Source of the DNA: Magnaporthiopsis rhizophila
Taxonomy: Eukaryota; Ascomycota; Sordariomycetes; Magnaporthales; Magnaporthaceae
Direction: 5' to 3'
DNA length: 64,000 nt
Assembly: GCA_003049465.1 (NCBI GenBank)
Contig: PYSS01000063.1
Span: forward strand, 62,001 to 126,000
Made by a program: the position numbers and the translations under genes. Below the pieces are notes generated by a model. It searched no databases. It had not been told where the DNA came from and was given only the letters and a program-made list of their open reading frames with translations. This document shows, in pieces, positions 45,350-56,373 of this stretch. Position 1 is the stretch's first letter. Every line of letters begins with the position of its first letter.

Positions 45350-48060
45350 ATGGCCGAGCCAACCAGTCTTGTAGACGAGCCGTTCCTCGGAGGGCACGAG
45401 GAGGCCGTCCTTGACCATCTTCTCCCGCAGAATAAGAAAGGTCGGCCTTGATCATCTGTTGAGTGACCACCCTGAGCACGGCGAAGTCTCGCTAACCCGG
45501 CCGTCCCTACCACTTCTTTCTTGCTGGCCAGACGAGTTTGTTGCGTTTTCCGCTCTCCGACGAGAATGGCTTTCCCAGGGAGGAAAGGTTTTCGAGCTGT
45601 GCAAAATTGCTCAGCATTGGCTGGACGACTGCGATGCTGACCACGAACACTGTCGCGGTGCCTTTCGTTCTTCGGCGCCACCGCAACTACCGTGTCGGCT
45701 CATCGTGCTCGATAACCTAGACTCTGGGAATCTGAGGCTCATCCGCACCCACGACATCGACGAACCGACGGTCCGCTACTGCGCCCTAAGCTACCGCTGG
45801 CCGGAAGGTAGGCTCGCGTGCACAGTTCTCACCTCTGAGAATGAAGCCGAGTATACCCAGGGGTTCCAGCTGGCAACACTCGCCTCCGGGCTCCAGGATG
45901 CCTGTCGTTTTGCGAAGCTCATTGGCTTCCGATACATGTGGATAGATGCCCTGGTATGTTCGTTCGAGTTCAGGATACCCTCGAGGGCCGCAGATATTCG
46001 AATCCCAAACCCTCTGACAGTTGCATGCTTGTCAACAGTGCATTCAACAGGGCCGGGGCGGTGACTGGCATGCCGAGGCACAGGCGATGGACGCAATCTA
46101 CACCAACGCAGCCGTCACTATTGCCCTCGTTGATGGCACCGGCCTCGATGAGCTGGCTCGGGTTCAGGAGACGTCTTTCATCTCCAACCCCCAAGCCCTC
46201 GGCGGCATGTTGTCTGATGTCTCAAGCCAAACCGACCCGGAGCTCGGCACGTCATCGCCCTCCCAAGAAGAAGTGTGCCGGGCACTCTCCGCGACAGGCA
46301 ACTTTATTTCTCGGCCCTCGGGCGTGCTCGACAGTCGGGCCTGGGCCTTCCAAGAGAAGCTTCTTTCCCGCCGCATCATAAGCATCACTCGTGAGGGCTT
46401 GTTTTGGGACTGTCTCCACCACTCGGCCTGTGATCGGAGACCTCTTGGTATCCAGGGCGACCATTCGCCTGACTTCAGGGATTCGGATGACCGCAAGGTG
46501 AAACGGCTCCTGCTCGACACTCCGCAACCCCTTTTCGTCGGCTCGGGCGTAGGCCCCCACGCATCTCCCTGTGCCTCACGACCGGAACTCCTTTGGCACT
46601 GGCGTCGGATCCTCCAACAGTACACGAAGCGATCCCTCACATATCAGACGGACAGACTTCTTGCTGTCGATGGAGTGATGCGGCGGATGGGCCAGATCCT
46701 TTTGGATGAGAACGTTCTCGGGATATGCCGTACCGATTCGATCCGGTGCCTTCTCTGGTTTGAGGAGCCCAGGTCTGATGTCCTGCGTCGTCTCCTTTCC
46801 AATGAACCCGCTGCCCCGGATTATTCCCTCCAGCGTGCAGGTAGATCCCACACAGGCTATCTCCAACCTCTCCGTGAGATTGGATTTGGGGTCGGCAAGG
46901 CCAACCTTCTTCGGGCGAAAAACAAGGTGGCCGCCATCACTGGACGGATATCACTGCACTCCCGGTCCGAGTCTACTGTCAGTATAAACACGGACGCCAT
47001 CTCACGCCGACTCATCGCACCCTCTTGGTCCTGGGCTGGCGTCGCCAATCCCATACAATACCGCCTTTGGCATCCGCACAACTGCAACCAGGATTCACCG
47101 AGGGAACTCTTCACCGAGCTGGCTGTCGTCGAATCTATGTATGCGCAACGAAGCGACGACAGGCTGTTTGGCAGCTACAAAGGGCTACTTGTCCTCGAGG
47201 GACACTCTGTGAATTGCTTCATTCACGACGCCAACGTCTACGCCTACCACTCTTGGTACGTACCTCTAGAGCGTGCCGGAGACGATCTTGTCAACCGAGA
47301 AGAACTGATGGCAGAGCTTGAACACGGCGACAGCTACGCACTGGATCCCGAACGCGTGTTGAAGAGTCTTGACGACGCCCGTGCCAACCTCGGGCCGGAA
47401 GAGAATGTCAATTGGTATCTTTTTATGGTCTGGTTCGCAAGCCGTGCCCACCGAGACGGTTCAATCACTGAGTCTACGCCCCTGCTCGCTGATGACACCG
47501 AGGAATATCTGGAAAAACGCCGAGCGCACCAAAGAGAGCACGAGACAAGACAGCTCCAAGGAGCCCGGAGCTGGCCACTAATGCGGTCGCCTGTGGACCG
47601 CATGGCAATACTACGATTCGAATTCTTGCGCGATCACTTCGAGGGCAGGCTCGCCAGGGACAACCTGCAGGAGTGTGTCGAGCAAGAAGCAGCTGTCAAC
47701 GCAACAGTAACCGCGACTGACGGCGAAGAAACGGCAGGCGAGGAGAAAAAAAAGATGTCGGCTGCTGAGGAAGCGCCGGTGCCGGCGGACGGGCAGAGAA
47801 ACATGCAGCCGCATTCAAATCACCACAAGTACGAGATGGCTCGCCTGCTGGTGCTGGGTCGCGGCGGCTACGATGGCGTGCACATGGGACAGTATTGCTT
47901 GGTGCTACGCCAGGTCGGGTCGAGATGGAAACGCATCGGGATTTGTGTCTTTGACGCGCAAAAGTGCTGCCTCCAGGACCCAAGACGCTGCCAAAAGTGC
48001 ATTCCCACGGGTGGGATAAAGCCATGTCTTGGGCATTGGGATCGTTTTGAGATCGAATAA
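45350..48060 (+). CDS. HET-domain (heterokaryon incompatibility) protein
   Basis: Proposed join 45350-45440, 45532-45953, 46039-48060, giving 844 residues. HET domains trigger cell death when incompatible fungal strains fuse, and many related copies are uncharacterised. The three typical blocks are present: VRYCALSYRWPEG (about 115), FRYMWIDALCIQQGRGGDWHAEAQAMDAIYTNAAV (about 165-200, interrupted by the 85-nt intron), and LDSRAWAFQEKLLSRRII (about 265) with FWDCLHH. The N-terminal KIAQHWLDDCDADHEHCRG is also common in the family. The frame around 45411 lacks an ATG. The chosen start uses MAEPTSLVDEPFLGG and a first intron with a CTAAC branch site but a weak donor (GTCGGC). No NACHT, WD or ankyrin partner domain is seen; the C-terminal 450 residues show no recognised fold. 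Confidence 0.88.
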
Positions 48061-48466
48061 GGTGTTTCGAGGGATCGGCAGCAGATGTAATGACCGGAAT
48101 CAATGATGTGTGTTGTGGCGCGGTTAGTGCACCTTCATCGGACCCTCGCAGCCATCTCGGAGCCCGACAGCGATGGTTATCCCCTGAATCCCAGCGCTAG
48201 GGCCCCCCTGTATCCAGCCGCCGCCCGTCGCTTGGCGTAAAATTTCAAGCCGACCCCAATCCGCTAGATCCGAACTCATGGGCCTCTTCATGTTGAGACG
48301 TCTTTCTCACTCATAACTCATTTATTGGCATAGATTGCTTCCTGCCGCTCGCTAGAACTGCAATTGGTGGTCAACTGCTGCAGATTACAGCACATTCGCT
48401 AAAACCAGTTCGGTCCGTTGTTACGTTGCTTTCGCTCCTTTGACAGTCCTCGTCTCAACAGTTGAA
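48061..48466. other. intergenic HET / Sec14-like
   Basis: 3' flank of the HET gene and promoter region of the CRAL-TRIO gene; nothing else seen. Confidence 0.5.
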
Positions 48467-49666
48467 ATGGCGTCGTCGAGCACGGACAAGGGAGCAGGGC
48501 CGCTCAAGACGCCCATTGCTGCTCCTCTCAGCACATGCACAGTCCCAGAACTCACACCCCTGACAGCTGACCAGGAGACCAAGTACAACTGGCTGCTGCA
48601 ACAGATCAAGGAGTGGAAGGATGTGCCGTCGCAAAAGGACAAGGAGCACGCCGGACCGCTCACCGACAGCGAGCGCATGTGGCTAACGCGGGAGTGCCTA
48701 CTACGGTACCTACGCGCGACCAAGTGGCACGAGAAGGAGTCGGAGAAGCGGATTCGCGACACGGTCACCTGGCGCCGCGAGTTCGGCGTCGAGCGCCTCA
48801 CGTTCGACCACATCTCGCCCGAGCAAGAGACGGGCAAGCAGGTGATCCTCGGCTACGACAACGAGGGCCGCGTCTGTCACTACCTCAACCCGGGCCGCCA
48901 GAACACGGAGCCGTCTCACCGCCAGGTCGAGCACCTCGTCTTCATGATCGAGCGCGTCATCGAGCTCATGCCCGCCCAGCGCGAGAAGCTGGTGCTGCTC
49001 ATCAACTTCAAGACGAGCAAGAGCCGCTCCAACACGGCCCCGGGCATCGGCCAGGGCCGTGAGGTCCTGCACATCCTCCAGACCCACTATCCGGAGAGGC
49101 TGGGCCGTGCCCTGATTGTGAACGGTGAGGCAGCAGCAAGCACTTTTTCTTCGTAGGCATCGACCACACTCTTCTAACACTAAAAACCAGTGCCCTGGGT
49201 TGTCTGGGGCTTTTTCAAGCTCATCACGCCCTTCATTGACCCGTTGACACGTGAGAAGCTCAAGTTCAACGAGGACATGAACCAGTATGTCCCCGCCGAG
49301 CATCTGTGGACCGAGTTCAACGGGGCCCTGGAGTTCGACTACGACCACGCCACGTACTGGCCCGCCCTGCAAAAGATGTGCGAGGAGCGCCGGGCCGAGA
49401 GGGAGCGCAGGTGGATCGCCGGCGGCAAGCAGATCGGCGAGCTCGAGGACTACCTCACAGGGCATATCGCCCAGGGCGTTGCGCCGGCCGGCTCCGCTGT
49501 TGCCGAAGCCCCTGCTGCTGCGGCCGCTGCCGCTGGCGCTGTTTCCGATGCGCCGTCGGCAGCCCCGGCCACATCCGCCAAGCCAGCAGGGGACTTAGTG
49601 GACGAGAAGAAGGCTGACGAGGACCAAGTCGAGGACCTCAAGGTCGGCGAGCTGAAGGTGGTCTAA
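48467..49666 (+). CDS. Sec14-like CRAL-TRIO lipid-transfer protein
   Basis: Join 48467-49124 and 49191-49666, giving 377 residues. Expected to bind or exchange phosphatidylinositol or another lipid in a hydrophobic pocket. The CRAL-TRIO N-terminal helices appear at about 70-110 (RECLLRYLRATKWHEKESEK). The lipid-binding domain runs from about 130 (GYDNEGRVCHYLNPGRQNTE), through VFMIERVIELMPAQREKL, to [21 protein letters not shown], where the intron falls, and ITPFIDPLTREKLKF. The last 70 residues are Ala-rich then acidic/Lys-rich and look disordered. ATG 48467 (MASSSTDKG) is the start; the longer open frame upstream opens with TTG. Closest in layout to the yeast Sec14 homologues (Sfh/Csr1 type), but I cannot say which. 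Confidence 0.92.
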
Positions 49667-50255
49667 GAATAGATGACAACATCCTGCGAAGGAGGCGCAC
49701 AGGACAGCACCAAGTGCAAGTGGGAACCAGGCCGAGAACACAATACCATATACCCCTAATAAGCGACGATTACCTCGGATCGATTCATCTTAATCAGAGG
49801 CCTGAGCCGTATAGATTAGACTGTCGCTAGACATTTTAAATATTTAAATCTCGGATACCAGTCATTACGATAGAATAACGCTCCATAGCATGCAGGATAT
49901 CTGTCCGTATTGTTGTATTTGACAAGCAGTGTGGCCGATTCGGATGCTTCGACGTCGTCTGTCGCTTGCCAATTAGTGGCATCACAATTGATAATTATGC
50001 GCCCCGCCTGCAGCCCGCCATGCTGGCACGGCCCGCACTGCCACAGCCCCAAGCACCACTGTACTGAACCCGAATCGGCGGGCGTCATCGAGCAAATGAC
50101 CACAGCGCAGGGATCCTCAACGCAACCCAAGCTCCTGCGACGCCAGTCAATCGACTTCACGACGCTTCCACACTCCCATGCCCTAGAAGCCCGCCCGAGA
50201 CTGCAACTGCCCCTCGCATCGGTTCCCTTGACCGTAACCGCAAGACCAAAACGCC
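49667..50255. other. intergenic before the Trs31 gene
   Basis: Terminator side of the Sec14-like gene (AT-rich near 49835-49850) and the promoter of the Trs31 gene. No gene is supported. Confidence 0.5.
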
Positions 50256-50984
50256 ATGGCCAACAACCCCGGGAAGCCCACGGGCAAAGAGCCCGGGCTG
50301 CGATACCCGTCCAACGGCAAGACCATCTACCACAGGCCACTGAACCGCGGCAAGACGGCCGAGCTGAGCCAGGCCAGCTTCGCGTACCTGTTTTCCGAAA
50401 TGGTGACGTATGCGCAACGGCGCATCACCAACATTCAAGACCTTGAGAAGCGGTACGCCACCCTCCCCTATCCCTCGTCTACCACCCTACCTTTACTCCC
50501 CTCCAAACTCCTCTAACGGACCCCCTCCTCAAGACTCAACATGCAGGGCCACCCGATCGGCATCAAGCTCCTCGACCTCCTCCTGTACCGCGAGCCGGCC
50601 AAGACGCAGGCGCGCCCGCTCAACATCATCGCGCTGCTGCACCTGATCCAGCGCAACGTGTGGACGCACCTGTTCGGCCGCCAGGCGGACCGGCTCGAGC
50701 GCAGCAGCGACGCCGACAAGCCCGACGAGTACATGATCGTCGACAACGAGCCGCTCGTCAACACGTACGTCAGCGTGCCCAAGGACATGTCGCAGCTCAA
50801 CTGCGCCGCCTTCAGCGCGGGCGTCATCGAGGGCGTCTGCGACGGCGCCGGCTTCCCCGCCCGAGTCACCGCCCACACGGCCGGCTCCCCCGAGGAGCTC
50901 GAGATGTGGCCCGGCCGGACCGTTTTCCTCGTCAAGTTCGCGCCCGAGGTTGTCGAGAGGGAGGCGTACCTGCCCAAGAGCTAG
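50256..50984 (+). CDS. TRS31: TRAPP complex subunit Trs31/TRAPPC5
   Basis: Join 50256-50452 and 50534-50984, giving 215 residues. Core subunit of the TRAPP tethering complexes, which act as Rab exchange factor for Ypt1 in ER-Golgi and autophagy traffic. Bet3-family fold: after a short basic N-terminus (KTIYHRPLNRGKTAELSQAS) come FAYLFSEMVTYAQRRITNI, LEKRLNMQGHPIGIKLLDLL, LHLIQRNVWTHLFGRQADRL and a C-terminal half with NCAAFSAGVIEGVCDGAGFP and KFAPEVVEREAYLPK. The intron (donor GTACGC, acceptor AAG) rejoins the codons of EKRLNMQG. Length agrees with Trs31 orthologues from filamentous fungi (about 200-220). Confidence 0.94.
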
Positions 50985-51351
50985 TGTCGGTGCGGCGGCG
51001 GAAGGAAGTGGGATTTTTGGATCATTTGTTGTTTGTTTTATGATGCTTGGGCATTTGCGTGGCGTTTCGGTGGTTTTGCTACCGGGTGAGATGTGAAATG
51101 GGCTTTTCGGGGCATGATAGCGTAGGCAGGCATGTATGAAACAAGGAGCATTACAGACGAACTCTAGTTGAACAGGCTTGATGGCGCCTGAATATGAGGC
51201 ATAGGATCGCTCAATACGATGTCTATCCTCAAAAACGAAATGGATATCGGCTGCAATCGCTCATTGCTCCCCCAAGACATGATATAACATAAATGCTGGC
51301 CATTTTTATCAACCACCAACTCCCAGCCGCATCACAGAGTCCCGCCCACAA
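50985..51351. other. intergenic between convergent genes
   Basis: 3' flanks of the Trs31 gene and the minus-strand small protein gene. No other feature seen. Confidence 0.5.
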
Positions 51352-51783
51352 TCACCGCGGCATCCCCTGATATCTGAGCGCGAGCTTCTTGGCCGCGCGC
51401 TTGGCCGAGCCGGCCGTGGGCGCTACAGCCGATGACGAGGTCCCAGAGGTCGCGCCGGGGCCGCGGTGCATCAGCTCGGCGAGGCCCAGGTCCTTCCACG
51501 CGGCCTCCCTGGTCTTCTGCGTGGCCTTTGTGATGCCGAAGGCGGCGTGCTGGTCGGGCACCACGTCGTCCTCGTCCTCCGGGTTGATGGGCTGGTGGTG
51601 GGCCGGCACGAAGATGTCGTCGGCGGGGAGCTTGTCCTTGCTAAAGTCCTCGAACAGGTCGGCGTCGCGCTGCCGGTGCATGTGGACGTGCGTGTAGCAG
51701 CCGTCTTTGTTTTGGGACTGTTTGGTTCGAGATTAGCTTCTGTGCCTTGTATTGTGAATAAGACCCGGAGGAGGGGACGTACC
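51352..51783 (-). CDS. small conserved-looking protein, unknown function
   Basis: Minus strand, join 51783-51781 and 51717-51352, giving 122 residues. The start codon stands alone before a 63-nt intron (donor GTACGT, acceptor CAG), so exon 2 begins SQNKDGCYTHVHMHRQRDAD. The body is acidic in the middle (PINPEDEDDVVPDQHAAFG) and ends Lys/Ala-rich (SAKRAAKKLALRYQGMPR). Third positions are C/G-rich and the frame is clean, so it is probably real, but I do not recognise the family. An alternative splice model with an 8-nt exon could extend the N-terminus (PRRDIISLD...) but finds no ATG; the split-ATG model is simpler. Confidence 0.65.
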
Positions 51784-52640
51784 ATCTTCGCTGTCGATCA
51801 GGGAACTACCAGTTGGTTACCATCCAGGCTGATGATGTCGCGTCTTGGGCTGGCGGGGCTGGAGCTGGAGCTCGGCCATTGACGGGTCAGTGCTTGCTCC
51901 CAAGGGTTAGGGTATTGAGAAATCCAGTGCTCTGGCAACGCAATCACCACCAACCATAATAGCCAATCTCTCCATCCGGAACTCAGGCCGTCTTGGCAAA
52001 AGCGAATTTGGAAGGTCGGGAGCCCATGCCAAGGGGCCGGAGGATGTCTGTGGTATTCCCAGCCGCCTCATGCCCGCGTATAACGCAACGCTCGCAGTGG
52101 GAGACCTAAAGAGCTGTTGTTGTTGGCTCGTTTGAGCCCATTGCATCCAAGGACGGAGCTCCTGCGCACCACGAAGGCTCGGATCCATAACCGAGCCTCT
52201 GCATACATAAAACGCCGCCTTGGCCTCCAGAGGTCAGCCACGTGCTGGAGATCACTGGCGGCGGCAAGGGGTCACCCTGGGCACCCCCGCCCCCGCCCTC
52301 GCCTTTCCCAACCCCCTGACCCGAAAAATATCCAACTCTGCGGTCAATTTCTCGCGTCGCTTATGGTTGCTGCCAAGGACTTTGACAAGCCAAAATGAGG
52401 AGAATGAGGAGACTGATGCCCTAGCGTGCTTGCTCGAATGGATCTCCCGGCATCTCCATGTCACCCATGGGGATATAGGCCCACAGTTGCGTTAAGACAT
52501 AGACAGTATATAGGTCCAGATAACACGCTCGGTTGAACTTCCCTGCGTGACCCTGTGAGCCTTTTGGCCAACAGCTGCCGTGCCTTCACCGCCCCTCCTC
52601 GGTCTATAGTCAATCACCGGTACTCATTACAAAAGACAAG
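51784..52640. other. intergenic, divergent promoters
   Basis: Between the small minus-strand gene and the histidine phosphatase gene. Nothing coding is convincing. Confidence 0.5.
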
Positions 52641-53888
52641 ATGAGGAGCGTCACTCTTGGTGCCCTCTTGGCCCTCGCGCCTTCAGCGCGTGCTGGGTGG
52701 CCTGAGGCCGAGGGTAAGTCTATCAAGCTGAATGCGATTCGGGGCTACTTTCTTCAGGATGAGCCCACCACCGATCCCAGTGGCTTCGACTATGTAAGCC
52801 CTCGCGGTGTCTGTCATGCTATGTATTCTCGAAAACCATGACCCAGTTTGTTAACTACTTTCATCAGGCCAAGACCAACTTCGGCTTGATAGAGAGGTCA
52901 TATCCCACCGACAAGCACTCCGATCCCGAGGGCGTCAAGTCCCTATGGGAAAGATTCGACCGCTGGGTCAGATACCTGAATACGGGCTACCGCAAGTCCG
53001 AGACGGTTCGGTACAAGGTGCTATTCATGGGCCGCCACGGCGAGGGCTGGCATAATGCCGCCGAGCGCTTCTACGGCACCCCTGCCTGGAACGTGAGTAT
53101 CTCTGGCCCCTTTAGCCTCCATCAGGCTCAGACGGTATACCTGACTTTTCTCGGACAAACAGTGCTACTGGGCGGAGCAAGACGGCAACGCCACTGCCCG
53201 CTGGGCCGACGCACACCTCACGCCGGCGGGCGAGAGGGAGGCGCTCAAGGCCAACGCTTACTACACGGACCGCTACGCGACACAAAAGATGCCCTTTTTC
53301 GAGTCGTACTACAGCAGCCCTCTGGCCCGCTGCACCGCCACGGCCAACCTGACGTTTGGTGGCGGCATCGACTTCCCCTCCGACAAGCCCTTCCGCCCCA
53401 TCATCAAAGAGGGCTTCCGCGAGGGGATGACGGTGCACACGTGCAACTGGCGCTCCGACCGCACCTACATCGCGTCCCAGTATCCGGACTGGGCGTTCGA
53501 GCCGGGCTTCACCGAGCTCGACCGGCTCTGGAGCCCCGTCGACAGCGAGACGGACGCGACCAAGGACGTCCGGGCGGCGCGTGTGCTCGACGACGTCTTC
53601 CGCACCGACGACAAGACGTGGCTGAGCATCTCGAGCCACTCGGGCCAGATCACGAGCCTGCTCAAGGCGCTCCACCACCGCCCCTTCCGCTTGGCCACGG
53701 GCCAGATCATCCCCGTCCTCGTCAGGGCCGAGGTCATCGAGCCCGTGCCGGAGCCGACGTTTGACGCGCACGAGCCCTACTCGACCTGCAACGCGCCGCC
53801 CGTTGCCAGCGTCCCCGGCCAGGGCTGCGTCTGCGCCAGCACGACTGTCTCGTCGCTCCCCGTGGCTGCCACCGGGGCCGTTTTCTAG
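52641..53888 (+). CDS. secreted histidine phosphatase (phosphoglycerate mutase-like)
   Basis: Join 52641-52793, 52868-53092, 53163-53888, giving 367 residues. A signal peptide (MRSVTLGALLALAPSARAGW) suggests secretion. The catalytic RHG motif is in VLFMGRHGEGWHNAAERF; partner residues appear in ESYYSSPLARCTATAN (second Arg) and WLSISSHSGQITSLL (second His). This places it in branch 1 of the histidine phosphatase superfamily, like yeast Pmu1 and related fungal proteins, rather than true glycolytic mutase. Substrate unknown. The short C-terminus has two CxC-like Cys pairs (TCNAPP, GCVCAS), possibly disulfide bonded. All three exons are in phase zero. Confidence 0.92.
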
Positions 53889-54355
53889 GGAGACATTTGG
53901 GCTGAGGATCTCTGCTTGGGTAGCATATATGGTGTCTCCGTGTTTTTGACGCATGCTGTGCCCGTGAGGGATGGTTCTGAGGACTAATGGACTCGCTAAG
54001 CATCTGGATCCCTAAACAAAATCGGCGTTCTTCTCCACTACTCAGGGGCACAGCATTTGTTGGCGAAGTACACGCATCAGAAAAGAAAGAAAGAAGAAAA
54101 AAAAAAAAAAAAAAAACAGCTGGCTAAGAAGATAATAAAACCCGCTGTACGATACAGATGTCATGCTGCGAGTTTTATGCATTTTACTAGGCAAATCCAT
54201 CAAGTATTTTAATATGGCGCCATGGCGCAGCGGAGAAGAGGCGGCAATGCAATAGGGTTCATCCCACCTTCCGAGTATTTGTGCCTCGGCCAAGCGTCCC
54301 TACCCCCCACCTGCCACAGGTACATAAGCACAAACTCTACAAGCTACTCCCAGCA
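53889..54355. other. intergenic before the tRNA gene
   Basis: Contains an A-rich run near 54097-54117. No other feature seen. Confidence 0.5.
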
Positions 54356-54453
54356 ACAGGAATGGTGTAAGGGCTAGCATGGAGGCTTCCCACTTTCAAG
54401 TGGCCTGAAAGAGGATACTGCTTCCGATCCGGGTTCGAGTCCCGGTTCCTGTA
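54356..54453 (+). tRNA. tRNA-Gly(CCC) with intron
   Basis: Cloverleaf read by eye. The acceptor stem ACAGGAA pairs with TTCCTGT, with discriminator A at 54453. D stem GTGT/GCAT; anticodon stem GAGGC/GCTTC; loop TT-CCC-A, so the anticodon is CCC; T arm CCGGG-TTCGAGT-CCCGG. A 26-nt intron (54393-54418) sits one base 3' of the anticodon, the standard place. A T5 tract (ending near 54460) can stop Pol III. The first pair is A-U rather than G-C. Confidence 0.85.
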
Positions 54454-55134
54454 TATTTTTGCCAATAAATGCCCTTTTTGACGATATCGCCATCCCCTAT
54501 TTTAAACTGGAGAGTCGCACGTTTGCACTTACAACACGACCTTTTCGGCTACTAGCCGCTTTGGTTTGCTTTAAGAACTTGAGCTCTTTATAAGCAGCCC
54601 ATTTGCTTGGGTGCTTGTAGTCGAGTGCTGGACAGAGCGCCTTTTTTTGGGTATGGGAACAGGGGCGGGACAATGGGCTTGTTGTGGATTCGAGGTGGTG
54701 GCACACAATGCACAAAAGCACCCAAAGGCATCTATCTATGTTCAACAACAACATGCGGCCATTTTTGTAGGAAGCTTTCAAACATCCATTCAGCGCAGCG
54801 AATATCTGATGCAATCATAACCAGGACTCTTCCGCCCGTGAGATTTGCTATGCAAAAACCTTGAATGTCTCCTGACCTCTGCCTTCATTTTGACAATGGC
54901 CGATTCGGACGACTACGGTGGTGACGTTATGAGGGGCGTTTTAAAGCGGGGCACCGAACGACCTGTGGATCGAGCCGGCACAGCGTCCGCTCTCACTGAT
55001 GATGGCAAACGACGTCTGAGCGAGCATCCAATCCCACCAGGCGACAGCTACCCATTCTGTATCTTCCAACCTCGCTACAACCGCCGACTTTTCTCTCCAC
55101 CGTCACCGACTAAGAGCCGTCGGTCGGTCGCACG
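54454..55134. other. intergenic before GET4, with an overlapping upstream ORF
   Basis: Between the tRNA and GET4. An out-of-frame ATG at 54896 opens a 149-codon frame that runs past the GET4 start. No independent gene is supported. Confidence 0.45.
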
Positions 55135-56213
55135 ATGGCGGGCAGAGCCGACAAGATCGACAAGATCATCGCGCGCCTGCAGCAGCGCATCACCGAGGGG
55201 CAGTTCTACGAGGCTCAACAGCAGACCCGTGTCGTCGCGGCCCGCTATACCAAGGCGTCCAACTGGACTGCCGCCATCGACATCCTATACAATGTCTCGC
55301 AGTCCCTGCTCAAGGCCGGCCAGGGCGGCAGCGGCGGCGACCTGAGCATCCTACTCGTCGACGTCTTCAAGCAGGCCGAGCTGGTACCAGACGCCGTCAA
55401 CAAGGGCAAGCTGCTCGCGTGCCTGAGGCTGTTTCCGAGCGACGAGCCTACAAGGAAGAAGTTTATCGGGGAGATGATTGCGTACGTTTCTGTCATGCTC
55501 TTCACCACCCTACTCGCCTCTTGTCACAAGAAGCTGACTTCTGAACCACCTTTAGCTGGTCCTCCAAGTTTGGCCAGTTCCCGGCCGGCGATCCCGAGCT
55601 CCACCACGTCGCCGGATCACTATACGCCGAAGAGCACGAGACGTACGAGGCGGAGCGGCACCTGGTCCTGGGCACCAAGGACTCGCCTGAGATTCTGGCG
55701 CGGATGGAGTACGAGTGGTACAAGGAGGACGAGTCCCACACGGCGCCGCAGTACGCGGCCCGGGCCGTGCTGCCGTACCTGCTAGTGGGCAACCTGCGGG
55801 CGGCCAACGCCTGCTACCGCGCCTTCACCAGCCGCCTGAGCGCCGACAACCAGGGGCTGGGCGTGCAGGACGTCAGCAGCAGCGGCGGCGGCGGCGACCT
55901 GCGCGTGTTCCCCAGCCTGCCGCTCCTCAACTTCCTCGGCCTGCTACTGCTCGCCATCACAAAGGGCACCCCGGACTCGTTCAGGCAGCTGGCGGCCAAG
56001 TACGCCCCGCACTTTGCCGAGTCCCCGGCCTGGGCCGAGCCACTGGAGATCGTGGCCGAGATGTACTTTGGCATCGCCAGGCCCCGGCAGAGCAACCCGC
56101 TCCTCGACATGATGGGGAGCCTGTTTAGCGGCGGCGGCCCGGCGGGCGGGGCCGGTGCGGGCAGGGGACCCCCTGTCCGGCGCGTCGAGCCGATGGCTGA
56201 GGGGCTGGATTAG
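55135..56213 (+). CDS. GET4: Get4, GET pathway adaptor subunit
   Basis: Join 55135-55481 and 55556-56213, giving 334 residues. With Get5 it delivers tail-anchored proteins from Sgt2 to Get3 for ER insertion. All-helical repeat protein: DKIIARLQQRITEGQFYEAQQ, RYTKASNWTAAIDILYNVS, then across the intron FIGEMIAWSSKFGQFPAGDP and LHHVAGSLYAEEHETYEAE, as in Get4 orthologues. Later helices include ARAVLPYLLVGNLRAANACY and LPLLNFLGLLLLAITKGTP. It ends in a Gly-rich, probably disordered tail. The intron has donor GTACGT and a GCTGAC branch site. ATG 55135 (MAGRADKID) is the first in frame. Confidence 0.94.
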
Positions 56214-56373
56214 ATGGGTGGTCGGGGGTTGAAAATAAGAAAGCATAGAGGTAGCTTCTGATTGTAGTTTATACCCGAGTACAGCATGACGATGCACATA
56301 AAAGGAAGCAAGCTCTGACGGCGTACATCCCGCGAACCTCACACCGACGACGTCATGCATCTCACATGCAACC

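Noticed and set aside
45411..45531. HET protein starting in the frame at 45411
   Set aside because: That frame opens with TTG and has no ATG; a short first exon from 45350 with an intron gives a proper start.
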